DNA of 64,000 nt. It comes from Acinetobacter geminorum. GTDB taxonomy: Bacteria > Pseudomonadota > Gammaproteobacteria > Pseudomonadales > Moraxellaceae. This document shows positions 23,870 through 31,935 of this stretch, piece after piece. How positions within the stretch are numbered: position 1 is the first letter of the stretch; every line of letters starts with the position of its first letter. Below the pieces are notes generated by a model, which searched no databases, was not told the origin of the DNA, and saw only the letters and a list, made by a program, of their open reading frames with translations. Both the position numbers and the translations under genes were made by a program. The DNA lies in contig NZ_JABELE010000009.1 in assembly GCF_013009345.1 (NCBI RefSeq), positions 124,001 through 188,000 of the forward strand, in the 5' to 3' direction.

Positions 23870-26269
23870 ATGGGCTCTAAATCTATAGGGAGTGCAAGCT
23901 TTTTTATAAAAGCTTATGCAGTGATACAGTTATTGTTTGCTCTGACTTTGTTTGGTGGTGGAGCATATTTAATAATATTAAATGGATCTTGGTATTACTG
24001 CATTACTGGATTATTACTCATAATATCAAGTATATATCTGTATCTAAACAAGATTATAGGCGCTAAAATCTTTGGCATAGTTTTTGTGTACACACTCATT
24101 TGGACAATTTGGGAGTCTGGTACAAGATTTTGGGGCTGGATACCTCGTGTAGCGACCATAGCTGTATTCGCATTTTTTTTATCTTTACTCCTGCCATATA
24201 TTGCGCATGGTATACGAAAAAGAGTTGCTTATAGTTTTACCGGCTTAATTGTTACATGTTTTGTTATAGCAGGTGCATTAGCATGGTATCCCTATTTCAC
24301 TTCTCTCGATACAAGCCAAATTCCTCAAAATACTTCAAATGTATACCATGCGGATAGTACTCAACCAGATAGTGATTGGCGGTATTATGGAAGAGATGTG
24401 CAGGCAACCCGTTTTTCACCCACTGATCAAATTAACCCTGAAAATATTAATCAATTAAAACAAGTCTGGGTAACGCGTACAGGAGATATGCCTCCTGTAG
24501 ATAAAAAAAATAAGTGGGCTGCCCAAACAACACCAATTAAAGTCAATGATGCTCTTTACTTGTGTACTGCTACCAATAACATGCTGAAATTAGATGCGCG
24601 TACTGGTAAGAAAATTTGGGAATATAAACACAATTTAGCTTACGAGAAATTACCGTCGACTGCAGTGTGTCGTGGTGTCACGTTCTATACTTCAAAAGTA
24701 ATTCCTGAGAATGAAATATGTCATGAAAAGGTGATTGAAGGCACGCTAGATATGCAACTTATAGCGGTAGATGCAAAAACAGGAAAGGCATGTCCCCAAT
24801 TTGGTACAAACGGACATGTGAACTTGCTAGAAGGGATTGGTCATACAGTTCCAGGATTCATGGCTGTTACATCGCCACCCCCTGTAGTAAATGGAGTAAT
24901 TGTAGTCAACCATAAAGTTCAAGATAACCAACGGCGTACAGCTCCTTCTGGTGTAATACGTGCATATGATGTTGATACTGGCTCTCTTAAATGGGCTTGG
25001 GATGTAAGACAACCAAATCGACATGGATTACCTCCCAAAGGTGAAACTTATAGCCGTGGTACGCCTAACTCTTGGACAGTTATGACTGTTGATGAAAAAT
25101 TAAATACAGTCTATGTTCCAACAGGAAGTTCAGCACCTGACTACTATAGTGCTTTACGTACAGAAGAAGAAAATCAAGTTTCTACCGCAGTTGTCGCATT
25201 AGATGCTCAAACAGGTGTAAAAAAATGGAGTTTTCAAACTGTTCATAAGGACGCATGGGATTATGATTTAGGATCACAAGCAACTCTACTTGATTATAAA
25301 GATCAATCAGGAAAGATTGTTCCAGCGCTCATTATGCCAACAAAAAGAGGACAAACATTTGTATTAAACCGAATTACAGGCAAACCCATTTCAAAAGTTG
25401 TCGAGCGCCAAGCTCCTGAATCTGTTATTCCAGATGATGTGCGTTCACCTACACAACCATGGTCTGTAGATATTCCTCGATTAGGGTTTTCAGATCTAAC
25501 AGAATCAAAAATGTGGGGCATATCACCAATTGATCAAATGCTTTGTCGTATTAAATATAGACAGGCATATTATGTTGGTGAATTTACTCCTCCTACGGTT
25601 AATAAGCCATGGATTCAATATCCTGGATTTAATGGTGGTAGTGATTGGGGAAGCATAGCTTATAACCCTAAAAATGGCATTTTGATCGCTAACTGGAGTA
25701 ATACCCCAATGTATAACCAGTTGGTTGCAAGAGCTAAAGCAGATCAAGAAGGTATTTTACCGATGGATGATCCGAAATTTAGTGCTAAGAAAAATGGCTC
25801 AATTGCGGCAATGGCTGAATCTCCTTATGCAGTAAATGTTCAACCATTCTATGCTCCAATTACCAACGTATTATGCAATGAACCACCATATGGAATGATT
25901 ACTGCTATTAATATGAACACCAAGAAAGTGATTTGGCAAAAACCTTTGGGAACTGCAGAGCACAATGGTCCATTTGGATTGCCAACATATTTACCTATTA
26001 ATATTGGTACACCTAATAATGGTGGGCCTATTATTACAGATGGTGGAGTTGTATTCGTTGCTGCTGCAACTGATAACCGTTTGCATGCCTTTGACAGTAA
26101 AACTGGTAAGTCGATCTGGAGTGCCAAATTACCTGCGGGTGGACAAGCAACACCTATGACTTATTCTATTGATGGAGAGCAGTATGTTGTCATTGTTGCA
26201 GGTGGCCATTACTTTATGCAAACACCGCCCGGTGACTATGTAGTTGCTTTTAAACTAATGAAAAAATAA
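23870..26269 (+). CDS. Membrane-bound PQQ-dependent dehydrogenase (glucose/quinate/shikimate family)
   Basis: A 799-aa quinoprotein, the length of E. coli Gcd (796 aa). The N-terminal 150 residues hold about five membrane helices (FALTLFGGGAYLIIL onward). The rest is the periplasmic eight-bladed PQQ propeller, starting WRYYGRDVQATRFSP (about residue 170). It has tryptophan-docking repeats such as LDARTGKKIWEYKHN and LDAQTGVKKWSFQT, and HKDAWDYDLGSQ near residue 462, a PQQ/Ca-site region. It oxidises a sugar or cyclic polyol in the periplasm and feeds ubiquinone. The substrate cannot be read from the sequence. The neighbouring secreted MBL hydrolase could act on a lactone or product, but this is speculation. 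Confidence 0.88.
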   Translation: MGSKSIGSASFFIKAYAVIQLLFALTLFGGGAYLIILNGSWYYCITGLLLIISSIYLYLNKIIGAKIFGIVFVYTLIWTIWESGTRFWGWIPRVATIAVFAFFLSLLLPYIAHGIRKRVAYSFTGLIVTCFVIAGALAWYPYFTSLDTSQIPQNTSNVYHADSTQPDSDWRYYGRDVQATRFSPTDQINPENINQLKQVWVTRTGDMPPVDKKNKWAAQTTPIKVNDALYLCTATNNMLKLDARTGKKIWEYKHNLAYEKLPSTAVCRGVTFYTSKVIPENEICHEKVIEGTLDMQLIAVDAKTGKACPQFGTNGHVNLLEGIGHTVPGFMAVTSPPPVVNGVIVVNHKVQDNQRRTAPSGVIRAYDVDTGSLKWAWDVRQPNRHGLPPKGETYSRGTPNSWTVMTVDEKLNTVYVPTGSSAPDYYSALRTEEENQVSTAVVALDAQTGVKKWSFQTVHKDAWDYDLGSQATLLDYKDQSGKIVPALIMPTKRGQTFVLNRITGKPISKVVERQAPESVIPDDVRSPTQPWSVDIPRLGFSDLTESKMWGISPIDQMLCRIKYRQAYYVGEFTPPTVNKPWIQYPGFNGGSDWGSIAYNPKNGILIANWSNTPMYNQLVARAKADQEGILPMDDPKFSAKKNGSIAAMAESPYAVNVQPFYAPITNVLCNEPPYGMITAINMNTKKVIWQKPLGTAEHNGPFGLPTYLPINIGTPNNGGPIITDGGVVFVAAATDNRLHAFDSKTGKSIWSAKLPAGGQATPMTYSIDGEQYVVIVAGGHYFMQTPPGDYVVAFKLMKK

Positions 26270-26304
26270 ATTTAAAAGCTTTTACCAAGTTCTATTTTTA
26301 GAAA

Positions 26305-26326
26305 AAGAGGCCATAAAAGGTCTCTT
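26305..26326 (+). terminator. Weak terminator after the PQQ dehydrogenase
   Basis: The imperfect stem AAGAGGCC / GGTCTCTT with loop ATAAAA lies 35 bp after the stop and is followed by ATTTCTT. Confidence 0.6.
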
Positions 26327-26376
26327 ATTTCTTAGTTTTACTGCTTGAGGTATGGTGGCATAATTAGGCGGCACAG

Positions 26377-26622
26377 CATACTTAAAGTCATTTTTAAAAT
26401 TAAATACATTTACCTACAGGTCTATCCCATGGCAATTGAGTATAGAAAATAGCTACTTTAAGAACTTTTTGATCTGGTTTTTAGTTTGGAAACTCATGCA
26501 CTAAAACCAAGTGCCGACTTGGTTTTAAACTTAATTGATGGCTTGATGTTCCAGATTTTAAGCTCAAAAAGTTTGGAAGAAAGGGATGTGGTGGTGGAGA
26601 GGTTTTTTGTTCGGGTACATTA
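26377..26622 (+). pseudogene. Decayed 3' fragment of a TetR-type gene, paralogue of 20281-20832
   Basis: From GAGTATAGAAAATAGC (26438) to GAGAGGTTTTTT the sequence aligns without gaps to the 3' end of the 20281 gene, with about 18 mismatches in about 170 bases by my count. Weaker similarity reaches back to about 26377. A Trp codon of the intact gene is TAG here, and no start or HTH region remains. It is in the same orientation as the intact copy, about 5.8 kb away. The two copies bracket the lipoprotein/MBL/LysR/PQQ block. Confidence 0.85.
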
Positions 26623-26713
26623 ATCAGTTCTTTTTAGCTGAGAATAAGCTGTAAATTGATCTTTGGCTTAATACACCGCTAGAGAATTTTATAAAAATAA
26701 TCAGAAAATTGTA

Positions 26714-26750
26714 AACAAAAAAAGCGCTAACTGGGAAAAGTTGGCGCTTT
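26714..26750 (-). terminator. Minus-strand terminator
   Basis: The stem AAAGCGCTAAC / GTTGGCGCTTT (one G-T pair) has a run of A on its left, which is the T run on the minus strand. It lies immediately after the small minus-strand reading-frame end at 26755. Confidence 0.75.
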
Positions 26751-26754
26751 GGAT

Positions 26755-26891
26755 TTAAGATGGTAATAGTAAATAATTTCCATTAAAGAAAAGATGGCTT
26801 TCAAATGAGCCAGATTTGAAACTACCTTCGATAATGGTGTGTTGTGTGTGCCTTTAAAAGATGTAGCTGGTAAATAAATACTAAAGCTCAT
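26755..26891 (-). pseudogene. Frameshifted small gene, about 45 codons
   Basis: On the minus strand one frame reads MSFSIYLPATSFKGTHNT. Another, joined across the repetitive ACACACAACACACC tract, reads TIIEGSFKSGSFESHLFFNG and ends in NYLLLPS and a stop at 26755, directly before a terminator. The stop-then-terminator arrangement suggests a once-real small gene broken by a one- or two-base slip. The family is unknown and the start is uncertain. Confidence 0.35.
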
Positions 26892-26967
26892 ATTATTTAG
26901 GTTATTCAATGATTTATTTAATCCTAGCATTTATAAAAATATGAGTAAACGTAACTATAGGTAAAAT

Positions 26968-27315
26968 ATGATAAAAAGATATTTAGTAAGAGGGCTATTT
27001 TTTTTAACTCTTGGCATGTCTGTCTATGCAAATGATGAAGTTCCAAGTACCAATATTTCTAAATCAGCACCAAAACATCTAACAGCAGAGGCACGCATAA
27101 AACTTTATAAAAATGGTTCATTTGAAGTAGTTCTTACTAAGAGTAGTGGTGATCCAGAGCAAGATGAAAAAATTTTAAAAATGATTAGAGCTTCAAACTT
27201 TAAGAGATTTCAGGAAAAGTTAAATCTTAGATATAAGAATTTGGATTACCCAGTTTACTTCAGTCAACCATTTATAATTACACTTGCTACAGACAAAGTT
27301 AAAATCGAAGAATAA
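26968..27315 (+). CDS. Secreted small protein with TonB C-terminal-like domain
   Basis: A 115-aa protein with a signal peptide (MIKRYLVRGLFFLTLGMSVYA, cleavage before NDEVPS). The mature part has the pattern of a TonB C-terminal fold: IKLYKNGSFEVVLTKSSGDP, then DEKILKMIRASNFKRF, then a final strand. No TonB membrane anchor or Pro-rich linker is present, so it is not a classical TonB. It is probably periplasmic; the role is unknown. ATAGGTAAAAT precedes the ATG, and a terminator follows about 60 bp after the stop. Confidence 0.66.
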   Translation: MIKRYLVRGLFFLTLGMSVYANDEVPSTNISKSAPKHLTAEARIKLYKNGSFEVVLTKSSGDPEQDEKILKMIRASNFKRFQEKLNLRYKNLDYPVYFSQPFIITLATDKVKIEE

Positions 27316-27375
27316 ATCTATTTTTGCATTATAGTGGGCTAAGTGTAAGTAAATTGCACTTTTGGCATTAGAGAA

Positions 27376-27403
27376 AGCTCACATAGCATAGGGAGCTTTT
27401 TTA
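27376..27403 (+). terminator. Terminator after the TonB-C-like gene
   Basis: AAGCTC / GGAGCTT stem with an A-T-rich loop, then a run of T. Confidence 0.72.
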
Positions 27404-27510
27404 TTACACATTGCTTAAAAAATATACAGAAAACTCCCTGAAACGAGTTGGAACGCTACAAACGCGAATGATACTTTAAGTTTCACTCTTCCCAATAAGT
27501 GAGGTGAGCA

Positions 27511-27651
27511 ATGAAATTGTTAGCTTTGATTAGTGTGGGAGTTGCAGCGAGTTATTGGTATAAAACTATAAAAGATAGCAAGCCAACTCTACTAAAACCA
27601 AATTTTGATGAAATAGTAAAAAACTTTGTATTAGCAGAATTTAAAGCCTAA
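27511..27651 (+). CDS. 46-aa small protein, function unknown
   Basis: ATG 27511 follows GAGGTGAGCA, a good ribosome-binding site. The frame reads MKLLALISVGVAASYWYKTI, then a polar KDSKP stretch, and ends EFKA. The first 16 residues form a short hydrophobic helix, so it is probably a single-pass or peripheral membrane peptide. A good terminator follows at 27680, which supports a real gene. Confidence 0.6.
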   Translation: MKLLALISVGVAASYWYKTIKDSKPTLLKPNFDEIVKNFVLAEFKA

Positions 27652-27679
27652 TGCATATTAATAATCCCAATTAAATAAG

Positions 27680-27706
27680 AAGCTCATCGGAAGATGGGCT
27701 TTTTTA
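27680..27706 (+). terminator. Terminator after the 46-aa gene
   Basis: The stem AAGCTCATC / GATGGGCTT with a GGAA loop is followed by a T run, 28 bp after the stop. Confidence 0.8.
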
Positions 27707-27779
27707 TTGAGTGGTGTTTATTGAGTTTAGAGCTAGTCGGTATTTATAATTGCACCAAATTTTTAAATACAAATGGCAA

Positions 27780-28226
27780 ATGACAACTACTACAGTAAGG
27801 CTTAATCACACCTCATCTTCTAGCAGTAAAGGAGATGGACGTGATCAGAAAGAAAAATTTATAGATTATTGTGAATATAAGTATTTTCTACCTGATAGTC
27901 AGAAATGGGGTGTTTCAGTGAAAACTGAATTAACTCAAGCAGAAATAATAGAAAAGCAAAAATGCAATGATGCTATCAATAATCCTTTCACATCAGAATA
28001 CTATCTTTTGCTTTGTCTCATAATTATTACGATTATATTTTTCACTTTTTGCAATATGAAAGGTTATCTTTCTATAAAAAGAAGAGAGCAAGAGACAGGA
28101 ATTAAAGCGAATATATCATTTGAAATGAGCATAGTCTCTTTGGTTTCATTTTTACTTACTCTCTTTGTCTCAATATTATTCTACGTCGTTTATTTTCTAT
28201 ATCTTAATTATAAGTATCAGTACTGA
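27780..28226 (+). CDS. Membrane protein, function unknown
   Basis: A 148-aa protein whose N-terminal half is polar (Ser/Asp-rich, two Cys). Two hydrophobic segments lie at about residues 75-95 (YYLLLCLIIITIIFFTF) and 120-143 (VSLVSFLLTLFVSILFYVVYF). I use ATG 27780 although it lacks an obvious ribosome-binding site; a TTG 30 bases earlier is the alternative. It is followed by the first copy of a structured repeat. I do not recognise the family. The two-helix layout with a soluble N-terminus is common among immunity-like proteins, but nothing proves that. Confidence 0.55.
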   Translation: MTTTTVRLNHTSSSSSKGDGRDQKEKFIDYCEYKYFLPDSQKWGVSVKTELTQAEIIEKQKCNDAINNPFTSEYYLLLCLIIITIIFFTFCNMKGYLSIKRREQETGIKANISFEMSIVSLVSFLLTLFVSILFYVVYFLYLNYKYQY

Positions 28227-28236
28227 AGTATCTAAG

Positions 28237-28306
28237 TTAGTCGAACATGTTTCGCTATAGAAATCCCACTAAATATTGATTATTAGTGGGATTTTTAATT
28301 TATATA
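28237..28306. repeat. Structured repeat, copy 1 (terminator-like)
   Basis: TTAGTCGAACATGTTT, then CGCTATAG, then the stem ATCCCACTAA / TTAGTGGGAT with a T run. The same block recurs at 31163-31231, with changes on one side of the stem matched by changes on the other. It lies between convergent genes, so it probably terminates both. Confidence 0.75.
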
Positions 28307-28318
28307 TTAGATAGCTTC

Positions 28319-28714
28319 TTAGGTTCTTCTTAAAAAAAACAATAATCCAAAACAAAATATAAATACAATATACCAAGTGTCTCTTACAAGTTGATAGTCG
28401 CCTATACTTTGTAGTATTTCAAATATAGGTCCACATGCAAATATTGATACCATTACATATCCTGCAAGTGTAATGCCCCAGTCATCAAGACCAAGTTTAC
28501 GTTCTGGTTTTTCACCAGTTGATTTTCGTTTAATCCATTTTAAGAATGACTTATAATAAAAATATAAAGCTCCAATCCCGACAATCATTAATATAAGTGT
28601 GTCGAGGGGGCCACTATAAGAGGAGCTTCCAATTCTTGGACTCATATGTATTGCAGCTAATCCATGTAGTGATGTAGACAATAATATTAATAATGCACTT
28701 AATTTTTTGATCAT
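28319..28714 (-). CDS. Membrane protein with signal-like N-terminus, function unknown
   Basis: A 131-aa protein with an N-terminal hydrophobic stretch (LSALLILLSTSLHGLAA) and three further membrane segments (TLILMIVGIGALYFYY, ITLAGYVMVSIFACGPIF, WYIVFIFCFGLLFFL). A basic loop KWIKRKSTGEKPERK lies between helices. The family is not recognised. It is convergent with the preceding gene through the structured repeat. Confidence 0.6.
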   Translation of the reverse strand: MIKKLSALLILLSTSLHGLAAIHMSPRIGSSSYSGPLDTLILMIVGIGALYFYYKSFLKWIKRKSTGEKPERKLGLDDWGITLAGYVMVSIFACGPIFEILQSIGDYQLVRDTWYIVFIFCFGLLFFLRRT

Positions 28715-28956
28715 AATAAATATAACTGAACTAAACCTAAATTTTAGGAAATTAATTGGAAAGTTTAATTTATATAAAAGGTAACCTGTTTGAATTGGCT
28801 TTGCTAGAGGTTTTTGCTCAAGAACCTTAATTTGGCTTCGTCTTAGCCTTGGCCGTTATTTTTTTATGAATATTAGTGTCATAGTTAAGAAATTTAAAGA
28901 TATTTAAATTTATCATAGTGTTATTATAAGAAATTTTAATATTAATTAACTGTAAT

Positions 28957-29712
28957 ATGGATTATATGAATAAATTGTATAAGAATGAATCTCCAGAAAT
29001 GATTCTAGCTTTTGAGAATGCTATAGGTACATTTAAATATTTTTGGCGTGAACTTTATTGGGAATATCGACGAATTGTTCCTGCTTTAGAACTGGCTTAT
29101 GTGAAATGTGCATTCATCCAAGAAAACCTTGAAGATAAAAATGACCCTTTAATCGAGTATATGTGGATTGATCAAATTGATTTTGATGGTAGTACAATTT
29201 CAGGAACTTTATTAAACGAACCTTATATTATTGATAATGTGCAAGCTGGTGAAACTGTAAAGCTTCAATTTGAGTCTATCGTTGATTGGATGTTTTTATC
29301 TAATGGCACTGTTCATGGTGGGTTTACGATTCAACAATATCGTAAGACTTTAAATGCATCAGATCGTAAAGAATATGATGAGGCATGGGGGATTGATTTT
29401 GGTAATCCTGATGAAATTTTTCTAGTTTATGAGCAGAAAAATTGTCCCGAAAACCTAGATGAACACCCCATGTGTAAGAATATTTTGGATCAGTTCATAA
29501 ATATTATAAAGACAGACCCTGCAATCATTACTGAAAAAGATGAAAGTGGTAATCAATTATTACATCGTGAAGTTATAGCGGGTAATTATTTATTTGTTCA
29601 AGAGCTTTTAAGGTTGAATACGAATAAGTTGGAGGTAAATAATCAATCAATGGCTCCTTTAGATTTGGCTTATAAGATGGGGTGGACCAATATTGTAAGT
29701 TTACTTAAGTAG
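28957..29712 (+). CDS. DUF2314-like protein with C-terminal ankyrin-type repeats
   Basis: A 251-aa soluble protein. Residues 1-165 resemble DUF2314 (the family of E. coli YegJ): FKYFWRELYWEYRRIVPALELAYVK, then EYMWIDQIDFDG, SGTLLNEP and VDWMFLSNGTVHGGFTIQ. Residues about 185-251 form ankyrin-like helices (GNQLLHREVIAGNYLFVQEL, then MAPLDLAYKMGWTNIVSLL). ATG 28957 or ATG 28966 are possible starts. Function unknown; DUF2314 plus ankyrin proteins often occur among small accessory or immunity-like genes. A strong terminator follows. Confidence 0.68.
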   Translation: MDYMNKLYKNESPEMILAFENAIGTFKYFWRELYWEYRRIVPALELAYVKCAFIQENLEDKNDPLIEYMWIDQIDFDGSTISGTLLNEPYIIDNVQAGETVKLQFESIVDWMFLSNGTVHGGFTIQQYRKTLNASDRKEYDEAWGIDFGNPDEIFLVYEQKNCPENLDEHPMCKNILDQFINIIKTDPAIITEKDESGNQLLHREVIAGNYLFVQELLRLNTNKLEVNNQSMAPLDLAYKMGWTNIVSLLK

Positions 29713-29722
29713 CTTTGAATCT

Positions 29723-29747
29723 AGCCCTCTAGTGGAGGGCTTTTTTG
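29723..29747 (+). terminator. Terminator after the DUF2314-like gene
   Basis: GCCCTC / GAGGGC stem with a short loop, then TTTTTT, 11 bp after the stop. Confidence 0.85.
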
Positions 29748-29847
29748 TTTTGATGGATCCTAAAATTACTTTACTAAAGAAGTCATTTAATTAGATGATC
29801 GATTTTTTAGTCTGAAAAAAATAATACAGCTCAAAGAACGGCGTGAT

Positions 29848-30120
29848 ATGGTATGTAAACACCTCCAAAAATATGGATTAGATATGTCAGACAATACAAC
29901 GAAATGGCTTTGTGTAGGTGGTGTACTAAGTGGAGAATGGAGAGAGCAGCAATTAGAAGCTTTTGATGTTGATCCTAATGATTTAAATACTCATAGTTAT
30001 GAACCAATGAAACTTATTAACCCTGTTACCAAAGCAGAACAGCACTTTTATGTATATACGGAGTTACAGGAACAGGCATATGAAAGGGCAATAAATTTTG
30101 CCTTATACAAAAATCAATAA
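29848..30120 (+). CDS. Small soluble protein, function unknown
   Basis: A 90-aa acidic protein without signal or membrane segments, reading MSDNTTKWLCVGGVLSGEW, VDPNDLNTHSYEPM, then YVYTELQEQAYERAINFALY. Two starts are possible: ATG 29848 (GGCGTGAT upstream) or the internal ATG 29884, which has no ribosome-binding site. A terminator follows the stop. It is a lone gene in the accessory patch; the family is not recognised. Confidence 0.6.
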   Translation: MVCKHLQKYGLDMSDNTTKWLCVGGVLSGEWREQQLEAFDVDPNDLNTHSYEPMKLINPVTKAEQHFYVYTELQEQAYERAINFALYKNQ

Positions 30121-30127
30121 GGATGAG

Positions 30128-30151
30128 AGAGCACTTAGGTGCTCTTTTTAA
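30128..30151 (+). terminator. Terminator after the 90-aa gene
   Basis: AGAGCAC / GTGCTCT stem with loop TTAG, then TTTT, 8 bp after the stop. Confidence 0.75.
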
Positions 30152-30374
30152 TGAGTGGGTAAGTACTGGTTAAGTAGAAATACAATTAAAAAAGCCCCTC
30201 ATATCTGAGAGACTAGTCATATCAATTTTCTGGAATGAATGGCTGCAATTTCTTAAAATAACTAAACAAATCAAATTGATAAAAGTAGTTAATAGTATAA
30301 TAAATCAGTGCACTAATTTATTCTTAATAGTAGCAGGACCTCAAAATAACTTCCAAGGCACTGTTAATAAGAAA

Positions 30375-30533
30375 TTATTTGTTATTTGGATCAGGTTGAT
30401 CATTATTCTCAGGCAAATCTTTTACGGTGCCAGGAACTTCTGATGGTTGTGTTGCAGAATGCTTATTCATTTGGGCTTTAATGACATTAGCGTTGTTAGT
30501 TGTATTTTGAGAAAAACTTTTAAAACCTGACAT
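30375..30533 (-). CDS. 52-aa hydrophilic small protein, function unknown
   Basis: On the minus strand ATG 30533 opens MSGFKSFSQNTTNNANVIKA and ends ENNDQPDPNNK with a stop at 30375. AGAAG sits 6-10 bases upstream of the ATG. It is rich in Asn, Gln, Pro and Lys, with no hydrophobic segment, so it is probably disordered. It lies in an otherwise empty 760-bp stretch (30121-30884) where I see no other gene. Real-gene status rests on the start context and protein-like composition only. Confidence 0.42.
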   Translation of the reverse strand: MSGFKSFSQNTTNNANVIKAQMNKHSATQPSEVPGTVKDLPENNDQPDPNNK

Positions 30534-30884
30534 TTTTATCTTCTTATCTTCACTAGGGAAAGTTCATACTACGCTTTAAATCACTTTACATTACGGTTGT
30601 TTTAAGACTGATATGTGTTGATATGTCATAGAAATGGACTTTATTTCGACTGTATATTTCGTAAATAAAATCAATTATATGTAACCTGTTGAGTCTTATC
30701 CTTTAAAACTTGAAATTATCCTATCTCAATTTCAAGTAGGGGTACATAAAGCACACATATATAAATTTTCTCAATGTACAGATAATTAAATTTTAAAAAT
30801 TAATTTAAATTAGTTGCCTACAAAATATTGATAGTATAAAAATTTTGTTAAGCATAATATGTCTAATTAAATTGGAGCATATAA

Positions 30885-31100
30885 ATGCTAAAAGACATTA
30901 CAATTATTGATTACCAAGGAAAAGAAACAAGGGCACAGGCAAACTATACAGAGGAAAATACTAATAGAATCAATCATTCATCTAGAGTTCAGAGAACTAA
31001 AGTTGAATATATTTTGTTAAGAGGTGAATTTATTTACCCTACTTTAAATATGGTTTTCAACAGTTCTGATGGCAACAGCTATTATATAGAATATAAATGA
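30885..31100 (+). CDS. 71-aa small protein, function unknown
   Basis: ATG 30885 is preceded by TTGGAGCATATAA, a good ribosome-binding site. It reads MLKDITIIDYQGKETRAQAN and ends NSYYIEYK; mixed charge, beta-rich pattern, no signal peptide. The family is unknown. A terminator overlaps its stop codon, which supports a short autonomous gene. Confidence 0.58.
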   Translation: MLKDITIIDYQGKETRAQANYTEENTNRINHSSRVQRTKVEYILLRGEFIYPTLNMVFNSSDGNSYYIEYK

Positions 31101-31120
31101 CCTACTTCGGTGGGTTTTTT
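31100..31120 (+). terminator. Terminator after the 71-aa gene
   Basis: ACCTAC-TTCG-GTGGGT (one G-T pair, UUCG tetraloop) followed by a T run, abutting the stop codon. Confidence 0.8.
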
Positions 31121-31162
31121 ATGAGTGATCTATATATAAAAAGACCAGTTAATTGGTCTCTA

Positions 31163-31231
31163 TTAGTCGAACATGTTTAGCTATAGGAAGTCCTGCTAAA
31201 GATTTATTATTAGCAGAACTTTTATTTACAT
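31163..31231. repeat. Structured repeat, copy 2 (terminator-like)
   Basis: The same TTAGTCGAACATGTTT-GCTATAG block as at 28237, followed by the stem GTCCTGCTAA / TTAGCAGAAC. Three base pairs differ from copy 1 with both partners changed. It overlaps the 3' end of the DoxX gene and lies between convergent genes. Confidence 0.75.
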
Positions 31232-31690
31232 ATACTTTTTAAATAACAAATGATCAAGAGTTAAAGGATCAGGCTTTTTGGAAAGAATAAAAGTTAGAAT
31301 AAATATATAAAGCAGATCATGAATATAAAAAAACCAACTTGTCCAAGTTATTAGATCTAGTCCTGATGGAATTGTATAGATGCCTACTGTGATGAATGCA
31401 ATAAAACAAATAAAGATTAAGATCAAACAAGAAAGTTGAGTAAAAAGCCCGATGATAAGCATTAGTCCTAGTACAAACTCACAAAGAGACACAAAGACAG
31501 CCATGAATTCAGGAAATGGTATTCCTGCATGAATTATGGTATCCAACATAATTTGCCGATTCTTTTCTACAAAAAGCTTGTTGTATCCAGTTGTTAAAAA
31601 GAATAGACCAACTGATATTCTTATTAAGGCTACAGAAAAATTACTAAATTGTGGTGAGTAGAGGGGGTTTTGGAAAAATATTTTCAACAT
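31226..31690 (-). CDS. DoxX-family membrane protein
   Basis: A 154-aa protein with four membrane helices typical of DoxX: VALIRISVGLFFLTTGYNKL (residues 20-39), then AVFVSLCEFVLGLMLIIGLF, LILIFICFIAFITVG and a C-terminal helix LLYIFILTFILS. DoxX proteins are small quinone- or redox-associated membrane subunits of mostly unknown role. Monocistronic, pointing left, ending in the second structured repeat. Confidence 0.8.
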   Translation of the reverse strand: MLKIFFQNPLYSPQFSNFSVALIRISVGLFFLTTGYNKLFVEKNRQIMLDTIIHAGIPFPEFMAVFVSLCEFVLGLMLIIGLFTQLSCLILIFICFIAFITVGIYTIPSGLDLITWTSWFFYIHDLLYIFILTFILSKKPDPLTLDHLLFKKYM

Positions 31691-31935
31691 AGAGCGGGAA
31701 AAAAGTGGAAAAATATTCTAGAAATATGGATGAAGTGTTCACGCTTAAGCAAGTTTTGTGATGTATGATATTTGTCTTTCAATTCTTTACGCTAAAAAGA
31801 AATTGACTGATTTTATTTTAAAAATTAATAGATTATCACAATACAGTAAGCCCTATGCTATATGGGCTGTGGGCGGGGGTTACCTTTCTAATTTATGATA
31901 TATTGGTTCTAAATAGATAATTAGTATTTATAAAT

